Counted from the stretch's first letter, positions 1 to 12,028 are shown. The stretch is 64,000 bases of DNA from Micractinium sp. NFX-FRZ (GCA_029339195.1 JAPTJF010000246.1:25901-89900); one strand, 5' to 3'. Made by a program: numbers and translations. The notes: generated from the letters alone by a model not told the origin.

Positions 1-38
1 GCCAGGCAGTTGGCTATGTATGCAGCCTGTCGAGCTTT

Positions 39-43
39 TTACA
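39..43 (-). terminator. Putative TGTAA poly(A) signal of mTERF-like copy 1
   Basis: On the minus strand this reads TGTAA, about 160 nt past the stop of the mTERF-like gene. TGTAA is the usual green-algal polyadenylation signal. Five bases alone are weak evidence; position supports the call. Confidence 0.4.
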
Positions 44-203
44 CCCGTATTGGAGATAAATACAAAAATCGAAATGGCAGGAGAAAGCAACGTGAGCAGT
101 GAGGTGCAAAGGAGGTGGAGACGAGCACGGTGAAATCAGCGCAGGCGACCGGCTTTGCACATGTTCACGGGCAGCAGCACGGCGTGGCTCAGCTGGCGCT
201 CAC

Positions 204-2351
204 TTAGCTGCGTGCCGGCTGCGGCGCTGGCATTGGGGGCAGGCTCTTGGTGCTGCCGCTCCTGCAGGCAGCAAACGGGTGCCGGCACAGCAAGAGGGGA
301 GAGGTCAGGCGCGGCATGAGGTACGCCCGGCACAGCAGACAGGTGGTGGCACAGCAATAAAGAAAGCACCGCTGTCAAAAACACCGCCCAGACGACCGGG
401 CAGGTCGTTGTGGGCAAGGCAGGGGATGGGCAGCCCTACGTGGCGCCTCCCCGCTAAGTGGTGGTCCCAATACCACCCCAAGCCCACAACCCCGCCATTC
501 ACACCCACCCCCACGGCCCACCTGAGGTCCGCCAGCACCCGCCGCCCCTCATCGCTCCGCGGCCACTCCCGCAGGTGTGCGTTGTACCGGTCAGAAGTTA
601 GGCCGCAGCTTTTCAGGATGCGGTGCTTGGTGATCATCCAGGACAGGGTGGGCTGGCCCTGCTTACCATGCAGCAGCTGCGGCGCCTGCTCCTGCACCAG
701 CAAGTTGAACAAGGAATAGCAATGACAAGGGCATGGGCGAAGGGCAGGTAGCAATGAGCAATGCCTGTAGCCGACCCACGCATGCACTGGCTGAAATGCA
801 GTGTCGCTAAACATGTACCCATTCGCATCAAAGCCTGGCCTACAACCTACTCCACTCACCTGCACCAGCACATACTGAGCAGCCATTGTCTCCAAGCCTC
901 TGGTCAGGTAGCCCCTGTATCGATCAAAGCAGTCCAGCGGGGGCACACCCAGCGCTGTCAGAAAGAGCACTTTGGCACCTGCGTCCGGGTGGTCAAAGTT
1001 TGCCTGTTCGAAATTGCATGGCCGCTCCTCGATTTCGGCCGCCAGCCGCGCATCATCCCACCCCAGCTTCTGCTGCAGCACGTCTGCTGTGCGCTGCAGC
1101 CGCTCCGCTGGCGTGCACAGCAGCCGCGGCCACTTTGTCAGCAAACGCCACAGGTTGTCGGCTGTTGTGAAGAGCCGCCGCAGCCAGGCAGCCGCTTCCC
1201 ACGCTGTGGTCAGATCGCGCGTCAGGAGCTTAGGATCCCGAGCCGCCAGCTGCCGCGCCTCGACCGCCGTCAGCCCCGCTGCCTGCAGGTGCACCAGCTT
1301 CTGCCGCAGCGTTGGCACCGTGTAGAGGAGGAGGACGGGGGCCAACAGGAAGAAGGCAACAATGTCTGGTGCCTGCAGCTCCTTGGCTGCCCAGTCAATT
1401 GCCTCCAGTAACGTGGCCTGGGGAGTCCACAAAATTTCTGGCGCTCCAAGCACTACGGCACCCACGTCTGCCTCTACTGTTTTGCTGCCCGCCTCTGCAA
1501 AACGCTGGCACAGTGCCGCCAACGAGGCCTCCGCCTGGCCCGGGTCGGCTGCCAGCGCCCATGCTGCGTTGCTGCGTTTCCTGCGCACCATGTCGGCAAC
1601 GCTGCTGCGCTTGCGCGGCGGCTTGCCTGCCTGCTGCAGCCGCTGCACATGTGCCGAGGTGTAATATTCGAGCAGCTCCCACACCAGCAGCGCGCCATTA
1701 ATGCCGGTCACGCTGGCGTGCCGTTTTGAAGCCATGACTCCTAGTGTCCATGCCACTTCTGCCCCTGCCAGGCCGCGGCTGCGGAACTCATGGAACGTCC
1801 GTGGCAGGCTGGCCAGCGCTGCCGTCTCGTCGCCGTCAAACACCGCTACCAACCGCCGAGCGTAGCGGTCTGCCTCGCCAACCGGCAGGCCCTGCTCCTG
1901 CTGCAGCCAGGCCTGCAGCTGCGGTTGTGGCTGCGGCTCATGCCCAATCCACCTGCTCCCCTCCCGCCTTTGTCCGGCGACAACCATTGGTTTGTCTGCA
2001 CTGCTGCTGCTGCTGCCGCTGCTGCCAGCTGCCTGGCCGCGCTGCCACCGCCGCTGCTGCTGCCATTGCGCCAATGCTGCCGATGCTGGTGCCCCTGCGC
2101 TGGCTGGCTGCACACTTCTTGTCGCGGTCCTGCAAAGGGCAAGACAGCAGCCAGGTTGGGCCCGCCCGCGGCTGCGGAAAAGAGCCGGGAGAGGATTGGC
2201 ACTCAAGAGGCCTGCCCGCGGTGCACTTGCAGGCTCACCCATAAGCACCACCCAGAGCATCCAAGCAAGCGATGGTAGCCGCCGCGCCAGTAGAACCACT
2301 GGCCGCCCCGATCAGCCGGCTGGCGGCTAGGCGAGCCCCACGCAGCAGCAT
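204..2351 (-). CDS. mTERF-like organellar protein, copy 1
   Basis: Four-exon model: 2351-2239, 2129-860, 691-522, 261-204, giving 536 aa. mTERF proteins are helical-repeat nucleic-acid binders acting in mitochondrial or plastid gene expression. The protein shows repeated helix-pair units of about 35 residues with L/P-rich turns (such as KWPRLLCTPAERL), as in that family; assignment is by pattern, not search. The N-terminus (MLLRGARLAASRL) is Arg/Ala/Ser-rich and acid-poor, like an organelle transit peptide. The start was chosen because it is an ATG whose exon ends in a GTGAGC donor with exactly the phase needed. A single long open frame to 2299 has no ATG there (it opens with GTG) and reads through introns. 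The short last exon is supported by the second copy at 31065-33224, which has the same splice position, phase and a similar C-terminus (SGSTKSLPP versus SGSTSSLPP). Confidence 0.62.
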
Positions 2352-2665
2352 TTTTCTCGTCCAGTGTCAGTGCGTACGCAGGCCGTAATGGCGTCACTAC
2401 CTTCTTCTGCCGCTCCCCTGCCGCCAGCTCAGCCGCCCCGCCGCCGCCCTTGCACAACGTATCTTTGGACATATTTGATTTGGCGACGCGCGTGTGGAAC
2501 ACAGGTGCCATTATGGGGGATAAATGTGTCAATCCTTAGTATCGCTGCTTTCTACAAGATTGCAACCAGTACTTTGATTGATTCCTGTGTTGGGTCTGCG
2601 TGCCGCTGCAGCACGCTCTGCACCATGTGGCACCTGAGCTCGGCACCTTGATGCGCAACACCGCA

Positions 2666-2670
2666 TTACA
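2666..2670 (-). terminator. Putative TGTAA poly(A) signal of EF-hand gene
   Basis: TGTAA on the minus strand about 95 nt downstream of the EF-hand gene stop, in the 410-bp gap before mTERF copy 1. Nothing else was recognised in that gap. Confidence 0.4.
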
Positions 2671-2761
2671 TCTACCACCATCTAGCATGCTCACACGAGC
2701 ACTACCATCAAGTATCGATTCCAGCCCGTACCAAGCAATTTTGAACAATTCCTGCCCCTCA

Positions 2762-5613
2762 TTACCCGCCGCCGCCCCGCACCAGCGCCACCGCTGCCAT
2801 GCGGATGTGCTGCGCCTGCGCCGCCGGCCTGCCTCTGTACTCCTGTGGCCGCTGCAGGACGGAACAGTCCCCGCGCAGCCTGCTTGGAACCCTGCTGCTG
2901 CTGATGGTGCCGCTATTCGCAGGGCCGCTCCCCACGCCAGGCCTGCTGTGGTCGGCACTCCCGGCGGCATCGCGCCCCCTGCTGCTGGCTGTCGGAGCCA
3001 TGAGACGCGTGATGCGGGAGCCTGCACCCGGGTGCCCAGCTGAGCGGAGCACCCGTGGGGTGGCGCTGCCGGCAGAAATATTCCCATCCTGCCCGTCTTG
3101 GTGGTGTGCAGGGCCTGGAACCGCTGCTGTATCTTCTCCTGCAGCCATGCCAGCACAGCCACCCCTGACGGCCTGCCGGCTGGTGGCTGCCGCCAGGTGC
3201 ATGCGCGCCGTGCTGCGCCGCCAGTGGTACCCAGCCGTCACGTCTTCGTCACCACCGCTGTTGCCGCCGCCGTCAGGCTGGCCGCCGGGCTGCGCAAAGG
3301 GCACCCGTGCCTGCTGGGCTTCCCCGCTCGGCACGTACTGCTCATGCTCTGAGGCAGGCCCAAATGCGCTCATTGCCGGGGTGGGGCAGCCGCCGCCGGT
3401 GGGCACTGCTGGCAGCGGGTCAACTGGGACTGCCAGTGTAGCTCCCCAGCTGTCGCCTGCCGCTGAGCTGTCGTCAGCTGCCTCTCCCTCGTCATCAGAA
3501 CCCGCCAGCTCAGCGTACGACTTGGGCACCGGCTGCCAAGCCTCAGCTGCATTCGCCCGAAGCCGGCTCAGCAGCTGCTGTACTATGGGGCTGAGCTGGC
3601 GCTGCTGCTGCTGCTGCGGCTGCTGCTGTGTGGAAGAGGGGGCAGGGCCTGCCCCGGGCAGCGGGCTGGCGGCAGTGGAGGCGTCACGCTGGCTGCCCTG
3701 CGCCTCGCCTTCTGCCCCATCTGCCCCACCTGATCCGTCAACGGCAATCTCTGGGCCGCAGGCGGCACGTGGCGTGGGGCCTGCATGGGATCATGCGGGG
3801 CCAGCTGCCAACGTGGGCGATCCGACAGGTAGGCAAGGGTTGCACAGCGCGCTGCTGGCAATGCAAAGTACGGCAACTGCTGTTGGCAAGTGCCGCTGTC
3901 GGCAACTGTTGTTCCTGCCGGCGTTCACCACGCAACCACCACATGTTGCCCAGCCAGGCCAGCAACCCCACCGCTCACCTGCGCTGATGGCCCCGCCAAA
4001 CATGTCGCCTCCCTCCTCCTCCAATGCCGCCCCGTGCGTGCCCCCGCCGCCAGCCCCGCCGCCCCCTGCCTCCCCGCCAGGCGCAGCTGCCGCCTGCGGG
4101 GTCGGTGTGCGCGCCAAGCGCTGTGCGCGGTACTTCCACACCGCGGCGGCCGAGACGGCGGCGGAGGCTGAGGTGGCGGCTCGGCGCTCGGCCAGCGCCA
4201 GAACTTTCTTGCGCCAACCGGGGGCGTCGGAGATGACGCCATCAATCACCACACGCCGCCTGGCATACGGGAGGGCAGGTGGAGGGGTGGAAGGGCGGGG
4301 GGGTGGCAGTGTAGAGTAGGCAGAGGGGGAGGGTAGGGATGGCAGCGACTGTGCCAGCACAGCCCCGGAATGTCCTGACCCCATGCCCCGACTTCACTCT
4401 ACCAGCTCCCCCCGCACATCCACCTATCACTACCCCCGCCATGCCATCCACGCATCACTCCCCCAGGTGGCACCCCCTCCTCACCTGAAGGCCTTGGCCA
4501 GCAGGTGGAAGTCGCCCCAGTTCAGGGGAGGCTCCTGTGCCCCTCCGCCTTCCTCCCCTCCCAGGCTGCCCTCGTCCTCCTGCACCAGGCTGTGCAGCTC
4601 CGCCTCCTCTCGGCGCTTGCTGCTCACCGCGCCGTGCATCATCTGGGGGCAGAGGGTGGGTGGGTGGGGCGACGGGGGCGGGAGCAGGGCGGGGCGGGGG
4701 GAGGCTGAGGCAGGCTGGGCAGCAGGCAGGCCGAGGCAGAGGATGAGGGAAGGTGCAGGGCAGCCTACTTGGAGCACGGGCGGCACTTGCCGCAAGTGCA
4801 GGGACGTGGCAGGCAGCGCAGGATGCATGGCCTCCCCACACACCTGGGCCCAGCCCACCCCACCTGGGCAAAGTCGGTGAACCGGAGGCTCCTGGCGCCC
4901 GGCCCCGCCACGCTCTCAACCAGCCGCGTCACCTGTCGCAGGCTGGCGGGCTGGCCCAGCGCCTGCAGGGGGGCAGGGGGTGCCAGGCGGGCGGGGCGGC
5001 AGTCGCGGGAGGGCGGGAGAGGAGGGGCCACATTGGCAGGTTGTGGGCCCGAGGCGGGTGCTGGCTTGTCTGCTTGGTGACCTGCATGTGCCCATCCAAC
5101 CATTCCTCCCGTATGCTGCTCACAAGGCAGGCGCTCCTGCGCTTGCACTCGGCACAAAGCCCCCGCCCCGCTGCTGCTGCTCCTGCCCTGCATGCCGCCC
5201 ACCCCACTTCCCCCTGGGCCTCACCCCACCCACACCAGGCCACAAAGCCACGCTGCACAGCCTTCTCCGCCTCGCCTGGAACACAGCCTGCAGCTCCTGC
5301 GGCTCCAGAGTGCCGCTGCCATCCACATCAATGATGGTGAAGCACTGCGGAAAGAAAAAAATAGGGAATTGGGCAACCGATCAGTGAGAGCAGTGCGGGC
5401 ACGCAACTTGCTGCCTGTGCACTGTCCTCTGCTCTGCCTCCAGCATCACCGTTGCAAACAAGCCTTGCTTCTTCCCTGCCCTCTCACCTCCCGTGCCAGT
5501 TTGATGGTCTTCAAAGGGATGTGCACCGGCATATCTCTGCCCCGGCGGGCAAGCCACGTCAGGACGCTGTCGGCAACCTTCGACGGCAGGCCGCTCAGCG
5601 GAGCATCAGCCAT
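2762..5613 (-). CDS. EF-hand calcium-binding protein with long disordered tail
   Basis: Six-exon model: 5613-5488, 5344-5276, 4962-4864, 4642-4485, 4259-3979, 3780-2762; 583 aa. Residues about 43-65 hold one canonical EF-hand loop (DVDGSGTLEPQE) with Ca-ligand residues at positions 1, 3, 5 and 12. The next exon gives the following helix and a second, degenerate loop lacking acidic ligands (around GPGARSLRFTDF). The remainder is low-complexity: Gly-rich and Gln-rich stretches and an acidic block (GSDDEGEAADD). Probably a Ca2+ sensor or scaffold; no specific family recognised. Exon 2 appears to use a GC donor at 5275-5274. The last 500 bases are uncertain: another frame around 3160-3100 reads as a convincing amphipathic helix (AVLAWLQEKIQQRFQAL), so an unrecognised intron may switch frame there. 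No signal peptide or membrane segment is visible. Confidence 0.6.
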
Positions 5614-5982
5614 CTCTGCCGGCCAGCAATTCGGCAGCTGAAGCGCTGCTGGGCGCTGCTAAACAGCGGGGTGGCCCGCAGGGGCGGGGACCGAGTGAAG
5701 GGCTGTTTGGACTGGCGGTTGGTGGTGCGAATGAGAATCCTGGCGGCACTGCGCTGATTCCCGACACCAATTGTGAAGATGCTGGTAAAGGGCTCACAAC
5801 AAGCTGCACGGGCCAGCATCGGTTGCCTGCTGGGCCGTGCTGAGCAGGGTGACCTCTCGGAGTGCTCCTCACTCGTCTCTTGCCTCGCATTTCTGCTACG
5901 ACACCTGACAGCAGCCCGCCAGCGGCGCCTGTGGTGCCGCCTCCGCAAGGCCGAAACCAGTTTCCGGCTCCTTTCCGTCAGC
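5614..5982. promoter_or_regulatory. Divergent spacer between EF-hand and START genes
   Basis: A 369-bp gap between two divergently transcribed starts, so it probably holds both promoters and 5' UTRs. No TATA box or other defined element was recognised. Confidence 0.4.
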
Positions 5983-8687
5983 ATGGCGGCTCCGAGGGTT
6001 CAGGCATGCAGCAGCAGCTGTGGATCTAGGCTGCACCATCGCCTCCAGCCAAGCAGCAGCGGCACCGTGGCTGGCGGCTCCCCGCTGCCGCTGCCGCCGC
6101 CGCCGCCGCCGCCGCCAGCGGTCGGCCGGCGCCTGCGTGCGCAGCTGCCCCGCCGGCAGGCCGCCCAGCTGGGGCGGGCCGCTGCCTTAGTGCGCCGTCA
6201 ACGAGGTGAGGTGCTCATGGGTGCGGCATACTGCGGCTGGGGTGCCAAGACTTGTTCGGCCTCCACCCCTGCCTACCCACGCAGCTTCCCGAGACGCCTC
6301 GAGTGCCTCGCCCCCGGGAAGCTGCCTGGCTGCTCTCGGCCCCGATCCCCTGCACAAACTTTGCTCTCTTACTTTCACTGCGTAAGACTTACCCCCGACG
6401 CCTCCCCTGCGCCTCTGCCCCCGCACCCGTGCAGGCGCCACGGCCGCCGCGGCTGCCGCCAGCCATGGCGCCGGCGGCACGGGGGATCGCCCGTCTGCCG
6501 CCGCTGCCGCAGCGGGGCCACCAGCACAGCCAGCAGCAGCCCAGGTGGACATCGCAGTTGAGCCGGGGCCCAGCAACAGCCGGTGCATCTGGGCGGGGGT
6601 GGACGTGTCGGCGCCCGCACCGGCGGTCTACGCAGCGCTCACCTCGTATGAGCAGCTGGGCACCTTCATCCCCGGTGGGTGGGTGGCTGGGGAGCAGCGG
6701 TTGGTGCTTGCATGGAGGGTCGGGTGGTGGACTGGAGGCCGTTGCTTACTTGGTGGTTTGGATGGGCTGGAGAGGTTGTGCTTACGTGAATGGGCGGGTG
6801 TGTGGTGGGGTAGAGGTGTGCTACCAGTGCAGGTCAGGAATGATGTACCAGTGCAGGTGTGGGGCGGGGATTGTGCGGCGTCTTGTCTGGCTCTCAGGGA
6901 GGGAGGCTGGTGAGGGCTGCATGCGCAGAGGGGTCTTCTGGAATGGAATTTTAGCGGGGACGGCTCGTCTGGAGTGCAGGCGGGCAGGCGGACAGCCGGG
7001 CTGGACCGCAGGCCCTGCTGCCTGGCGGCCTTGGAGACCCTGGGGTGCATGCCTCTCCTTCTCCACCGACACTCACCCAAGCAACAGTGCCTTGCCTGCA
7101 TTTACAGTGTGCCTTCTGCCTCGGTCATGTGATGACCCTGCCCTATCTCCCTCACCGCCCCGCAGGCCTGGCAGAGAACCGATGCCTGGAGCGATACTCG
7201 GACGGCTGCCGCCTCCTGCAGGTGCCGCTGCCTTCCCCGCCTGCTGCATCGGCTGGCCGGGCGACTGGCTGCCAGCTGTAGCGCTTGGTCAACTGCCTGG
7301 CTGTGTGGTTGGGAAGCGCACACCTGTGTGCCGGGCGGGTCCTCCTTGCTGCACCCGGAGTGCCTCCCTCCCTGCCCAGCCTGTCCCCGGCCCACTCCAC
7401 CCTCCTGCTTGCCCGCACACCCACCCACCCACCCTGCATTTCTGAAAGTGACACCCCTCCGCCCGCACCTGGAGCTGCCCGCCGTTCAACCTGCGCCTCC
7501 TCCCCACCCCGCCGCGCTCTGCAGGTCGGGCAGCAAGACATTGCGCTGGGCCTCAAGTTCTGCGCCCGCGTGTGCCTGCGCATCCGGGAGCACCCGGCGG
7601 GCATGCCGCAGCGCCTGCTGTCCCGCAGCCCCAACTTCCGCACCGGCCGGCGCAACGGCGGCACCAGCAGCAGCGGCGGGGAGGGCAGCGGCGGCCTGGC
7701 AAGCTGGTGGCCGCTGGGCGGCGGCGGCAGAAGCGGCTGGGGCAGCACCACCAGCGGCAGCAGCAGCAGCGGCAGCGGCAGCAGCGGCGATGAGGAGGGG
7801 GAGTGGGCGGAGTGGCGCTACCTGAGGCCACGCTCCCCTCTGGGTGCCACCCGCCCTACCCTGGACATCTCGTTTGAGCTGGTGGAGGGCGACTTCCTGG
7901 TGAGGGCGCTGCCTTGCTGTCCCTCTGCATCCTCTGTGTGTCGTGACGCCGTGGTGTGCTTACGCGTGTGTTGTGGAGGGTGTGAGCTGGTGGTGGGGCG
8001 GCGCGCACTCCCCTCCCTGGAAATCATGTTGAGAGGGTGGCAGAAGGAGTCATTCATTTGAGCTGGTGGAGGGGGACTTGCTGGTGAGGGCGCCTGGCGC
8101 AAAACCCGTGTGTGTGTGAATTCTCGTGTGGGGGGGGAGTATGTGGTGTGGAGGTGGGGGTGGCTCGCCCTCCCTCCCTGGACACCTTTGCTCGGGCTGG
8201 TGGAAGAGGAATCCTTAAATGCGACAGCAGACACATCGCTGTTGCTGTGGGTGTGTGATTGTTGGTGCGTGGGGGAGACGAGCGGTCGGGCAGGGGTGGC
8301 TGTTGCGGTGATGGCAGGCTGGCGATCTGGTTGCGTGGCCCTGCTCTCGAGGTGCATAGCAGGCAAGGCGCAAACTGCCACCCTCGCCTGACTCCTGTGC
8401 CCCTGCCCCCCCCCCTGGCCCCCTCCTGCCGTCCGCAGGCGTTCAAGGGCCTTTGGCGCATCCAGCAGGCCGGCCCCGCTGCCTGCCGCCTCTCCTACTC
8501 GCTCTTCGTGCGCCCGCAGCCCTGGCTGCTGGTGGGCCTGATCGAGCAGCGCATCCAGGGGGAAATTGCCGCCAACCTGGCAGCGGTCAAGGGCCATGTG
8601 GAGCGAGTGGTGGCGGCGGGCAGGCAGGCGGACCCGGCACAGCAGCGGGCGCAGCAGCAGCAGCAGCAGCAGCCTCCCGGGGCGTGA
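5983..8687 (+). CDS. Plastid-targeted START/COQ10-like lipid-binding protein
   Basis: Five exons: 5983-6205, 6435-6674, 7166-7221, 7525-7899, 8439-8687; 380 aa. Residues 1-~110 are rich in Ala, Arg, Ser and Pro with few acids, resembling a chloroplast transit peptide with a poly-Pro run. From ~115 the pattern matches polyketide-cyclase/START-like (SRPBCC) proteins: an opening strand and helix with VSAPAPAVYAALTSYEQLGTFIPG, later strands around TLDISFELVEGDFL and AFKGLWRIQQ, and a long C-terminal helix (LVGLIEQRIQGEIAANL). Algal and plant members are usually plastid proteins that bind hydrophobic ligands; the ligand here is unknown. A Gly/Ser-rich insert (about residues 200-250) interrupts the fold, and the C-terminus ends in a poly-Gln run. 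The start is the ATG followed directly by the transit-like sequence and a GTGAGG donor. Confidence 0.68.
7873..8093 (+). repeat. Duplicated exon-4 end plus splice donor in START gene
   Basis: The last 27 coding bases of exon 4 with their GTGAGG donor (7873-7909) recur at 8057-8093 inside the next intron, with 2 differences in 37 bases and a 184-bp offset. Weaker echoes of the same exon stretch lie near 8015-8045 and 8180-8220. The copied donor is intact. Confidence 0.85.
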
Positions 8688-9220
8688 GGCTCCCGGGGCG
8701 TGAGGCTGCTGGCGTATGTGGCATGCTGCGCGAGTTTGTTATGTTGATGTTGTTACTCTGTATGTGTGAAGAATGTCTTTCATGGCTTGCCTGCCCAGGT
8801 GTGAGCTGGCAGCTCAGCGAACAAGCGGGAGGCTGCCAGGAAGCTGCCAGCTCCGTGGGCGGCGGGCGTTTTTGTGTGCGGGCATTGGCAAACCACAGTG
8901 GCAGGGGCTCGCCGCCTGCTCCTGAGAACATCATTTGCCGTGCAACGGAGCAGGACGAGGCCATAGCCTCGCACTTCATGATGACGGCAAGTGCCGGCTC
9001 TGATACCACGGCCACTGTGGGATGCCGCGCCGCGCCGCGCTGGGCAACCATCCAGGACCATCTCTCCGGTGCGCTCATCGCAGCGGCTGCCCGCTTTTTT
9101 ACTGTTCAGCCTGTTCCGTAGCAACCTGGCCGCGAACAAGCAGCCTAGCGGGGGCTGACGTCTCAATGACAGTGCGCTCCTTGGGCTCTCCCGGAAGCTG
9201 GCAGAACTGACAGAGATACC
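8688..9220. other. Intergenic region, START gene to membrane-protein gene
   Basis: This 533-bp stretch holds the 3' end of one plus-strand gene and the promoter/5' UTR of the next. No TGTAA signal, promoter box, RNA gene or coding exon was recognised. Confidence 0.4.
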
Positions 9221-11394
9221 ATGTCGAACCTCACAGCATCGCAAAACCCGAGGGGGCTGCCCGGCGACCCGAGCTCCCCCTTCGCACTGCGCTACCGTCT
9301 CAGCCGCTCTTCCCTCGCGTCCGCCATGGACATTTTTGGCCTTGTGAGGCGGTGTGCGTGTCTAAGGATGCGCCACACGCCGCGATACTTGCCTGTCACT
9401 GCTGCTGCCGGCACATGCAGTAGCGGCGGCACAGGCCCCGAGGGGGCTAGTGCCGCCAACCCGGCCGTCCGGGGCCCCCAGCCTGACCCCCATACGCACC
9501 CTGGACTCCCCCACCCATGCAGATCGCCATACTGTTTTCCGCCCACTGCGTCCGCAGCATCCCAGACCTGCCTGCATCGGGCATCATCCACTTGTGGGCA
9601 TACGGCGCCGCGTGTGCCGCCTGCATCGCCTGGCGGGCGCTGGCTGGCATCTCCCCCACCTCAAGCTATGTGCGGTGGATGGAGGCAGCCTCCTTGGTGC
9701 TGCGCCTGGGCTGTTACGGCTTTGGGGCCGCGTGGGAGCTGCAGAGGTGAGTGTGGGGGACGTGCATGGTCACGTGCTTCAGGTGGGGTGGCGTCTGCTG
9801 GCTAAAGCTGTGGTGCTGCTGCCGCCCTACCACACCACCCTGCCGCACCACTCGGGTGGTGTGGGGTGCCTGCGAGTGTGACTTTTGGCGGTGAGGCATG
9901 CTGGGTGCTGCTGCTGTTGACAATGTGCGGCGCCACCCACCTCCATCCCACCCTCTCATTGGCGCGCCCGCCTGCAGGCGCTCAATGGACGCTGGCGGCC
10001 CGCCGCCAGTGGACGGCGGTGGCCTGAACACAGCGGTCGGCGCTGGCCTGGCGGCCCCTCTGCTGGCATCGCTGCCACGGCTCTGGCGTTGGGCGGACCA
10101 CGCCATACTGCTGCTGTTTGCCAGCGCGTGCCCTGCCATGGCGCAAATGGCGCTGTGCCGGCCCATGCGACTAGGGTGAGCGGCGGGGTGGGCTCACTTT
10201 GATGGGCTGGGGGGCGCGGGTGAAGTGGGGCATGTCTTGTGAGTCAAAGCGTCATCAAATCAATCAAAATCAGAAGGAGACCGCTGATCAGCATCTGATC
10301 AGCATCTGATCAGACCGCTGATCTCATGAGCCAGCACGAGGGAGGACTGGGTGGGGAGAAACTTGTTTGCGAGCTTCGTGTCCAGGCTGTGAAGCTTTGT
10401 GATGCTGCATCTGATGCACTCTTGCTTCTGGAAAATGAAGTATAAAGAAGATAAAGAAAGTGCAAAGAGTAATGGGGAAGGCTGATTACTGGCACATGTA
10501 CTTCAACACACCCCGACTGCTCGAGCCACGCACCCAGCAACCCACCCGCCCACCCCGTTACTCGATGCACCTCTCTGACCCCTCTGCTTGCTCCGCAGCC
10601 TCAGCATCTTGACGCAAGTGGCCCTGCTGCTTCACTGCGCCGCCTATGTGCCCAGCATGTGCGCCTCCGCACACCTGGCGTCCCCCGCAGCGCAGCTAAA
10701 GACGCACCAGCTGTTTTCTGTGCTGAGCCCGCTGGGCTGGCTCAGCTGGCACCCCGACGCAGCGGCGCTGCTGCACGACAGCCCTCCCGCCCAGTGCCAG
10801 ACCCTCATGCGCTTCTCGCAGCTCTCCCTGGGGCTGCTGGTGCCGCTGGTGAGATGCCGCTGCTGCCGTGAGGGGCCTGAAACACATGCACCCCGCCAGC
10901 CTGCCTGCACCGCCCCGCCAGCTCAGCCTGCCTTGGCTGTGCATGCTGTGTGGCAGGCCATCCCGCGCTTGCCCCTGTCGACCCGTTATCGACTCGCTCG
11001 TTCCGGTTCCCATGCAAGGCTGTCGACCAGTGCCGTGTGTGTGCCAGTGGGGCCCAGCGCTGCATGCACACTGGCAGCTGACTCGAGCCGCGTGCCGGCA
11101 CTGCATCCCTTGCTGCCGCCGCAGGTGTGGCAGGCGGTGGGCGAGGCGGCGCTGTTCCAGCGGCACCAGCACGAGCGGCAGGCGGCGGGGCTGCCGGAGG
11201 AGAGCGGGCCCAGCGTGGCGCTCTACTCGGCAGTGCACGGCCTGTCGGATCCGTACATCAGGCCCCACGTGTGCGTCTGTGGCCTGCTCACGCTGGGGCT
11301 GTGCTGGCAGCTCAGCGTGGAGCTCAGCATGCTGACCGCAGCAGGACCAGCAGGCAGCCGTGCGGGCGCGTGGGCGGGTGCCAAGGCACTCTAA
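9221..11394 (+). CDS. Unknown multi-pass membrane protein
   Basis: Five exons in consistent phase: 9221-9343, 9523-9746, 9978-10175, 10599-10848, 11125-11394; 354 aa. I do not recognise the family. Hydrophobic segments predict about five to seven transmembrane helices: two in exon 2 (around IIHLWAYGAACAACIAW and LVLRLGCYGFGAAW), one or two in exon 3 (HAILLLFASACPAMAQM), two in exon 4 (ILTQVALLLHCAAYV and FSQLSLGLLVPL), and one near the C-terminus (VCVCGLLTLGLCW). The N-terminal 40 residues are polar and probably face the cytosol. Exons 3 to 5 carry Pro/Gly-rich and charged loops. No transporter signature, glycosylation cluster or cofactor site is obvious. The start is the first ATG of the exon whose GTGAGG donor keeps frame; an earlier 5' exon cannot be excluded. 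Confidence 0.55.
10284..10324. repeat. Palindromic direct repeat in intron 3 of membrane-protein gene
   Basis: The motif GATCAGCATCT recurs at 11-bp spacing inside a short array, flanked on both sides by GACCGCTGATC. Each CTGATCAG core is self-complementary, so the array can also form hairpins. Function unknown. Confidence 0.75.
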
Positions 11395-12028
11395 CCCCGC
11401 CTCTGCAGGTGCCTGCCTGCCTCCTCTGTGCTCGCTTGCCTCCCCAGTCTCCCCCCTGTGCTATCACCAACTGCAGTGTTTCTTGTTCAATCAGAATGTT
11501 ACACAGAGTAGCAAGGCAACTCTTCGTGAGTGCCCTTTGTGATCCCAAGGATTCAGCAGGAGGGCCACCAAGGTCCCAAGGCTACCACAGGCTTGAGGTA
11601 CAGCTCCCGAGCCAAGCAACAAGGGATGAGGGAAGGCGAGCAAGCAACAAGGGTGCCGGGGGCAGCAGGGCGCCCGGCAGCCCGGCAATATGGCGGGCAA
11701 GCAGCAGGGAGCAGGGCGGGCAGCACAGCCGGCGCCCCGCCCCCTCCCTTTCAACACAACAACCCTCAAAAGGCAACGGCAGCACAGGAGGGAGGTGCAG
11801 CGGCAGCGCCGTGCGACTGCCGCATGGCCCCTCCAGGCACCCCCAGGAGTTGGCATCCAATTCAAGCGACTGCCTGCTCCTCTTGGGAGGCAGGCACCCT
11901 GCTGTTCCCCTTTGTGGAAATGCCACGTGGCACCTCTCAGGGTGCACCCCGCTGTTGCGGTGCCTGCCCCTCGGCGTGCCTAGCGCCTCTCCCTCCCAAG
12001 AGGTCTGCAGGCCCCGGCCCCCCTCTCT
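11395..12028. other. Convergent 3' region between membrane-protein and ARS2 genes
   Basis: 634 bp between two stop codons on opposite strands. A minus-strand TGTAA at 11503-11499 could serve ARS2, about 530 nt past its stop, which is far for such a signal. No exon or RNA gene was recognised. Confidence 0.4.

Noticed and set aside
305..2299. Reading mTERF copy 1 as one intronless 664-aa frame
   Set aside because: Its first codon is GTG, it runs through clear introns, and the paralogue at 31065 supports a four-exon structure of equal protein length.
2799..4319. 506-aa plus-strand open frame
   Set aside because: Antisense to the EF-hand gene; low-complexity, with no recognisable domain.
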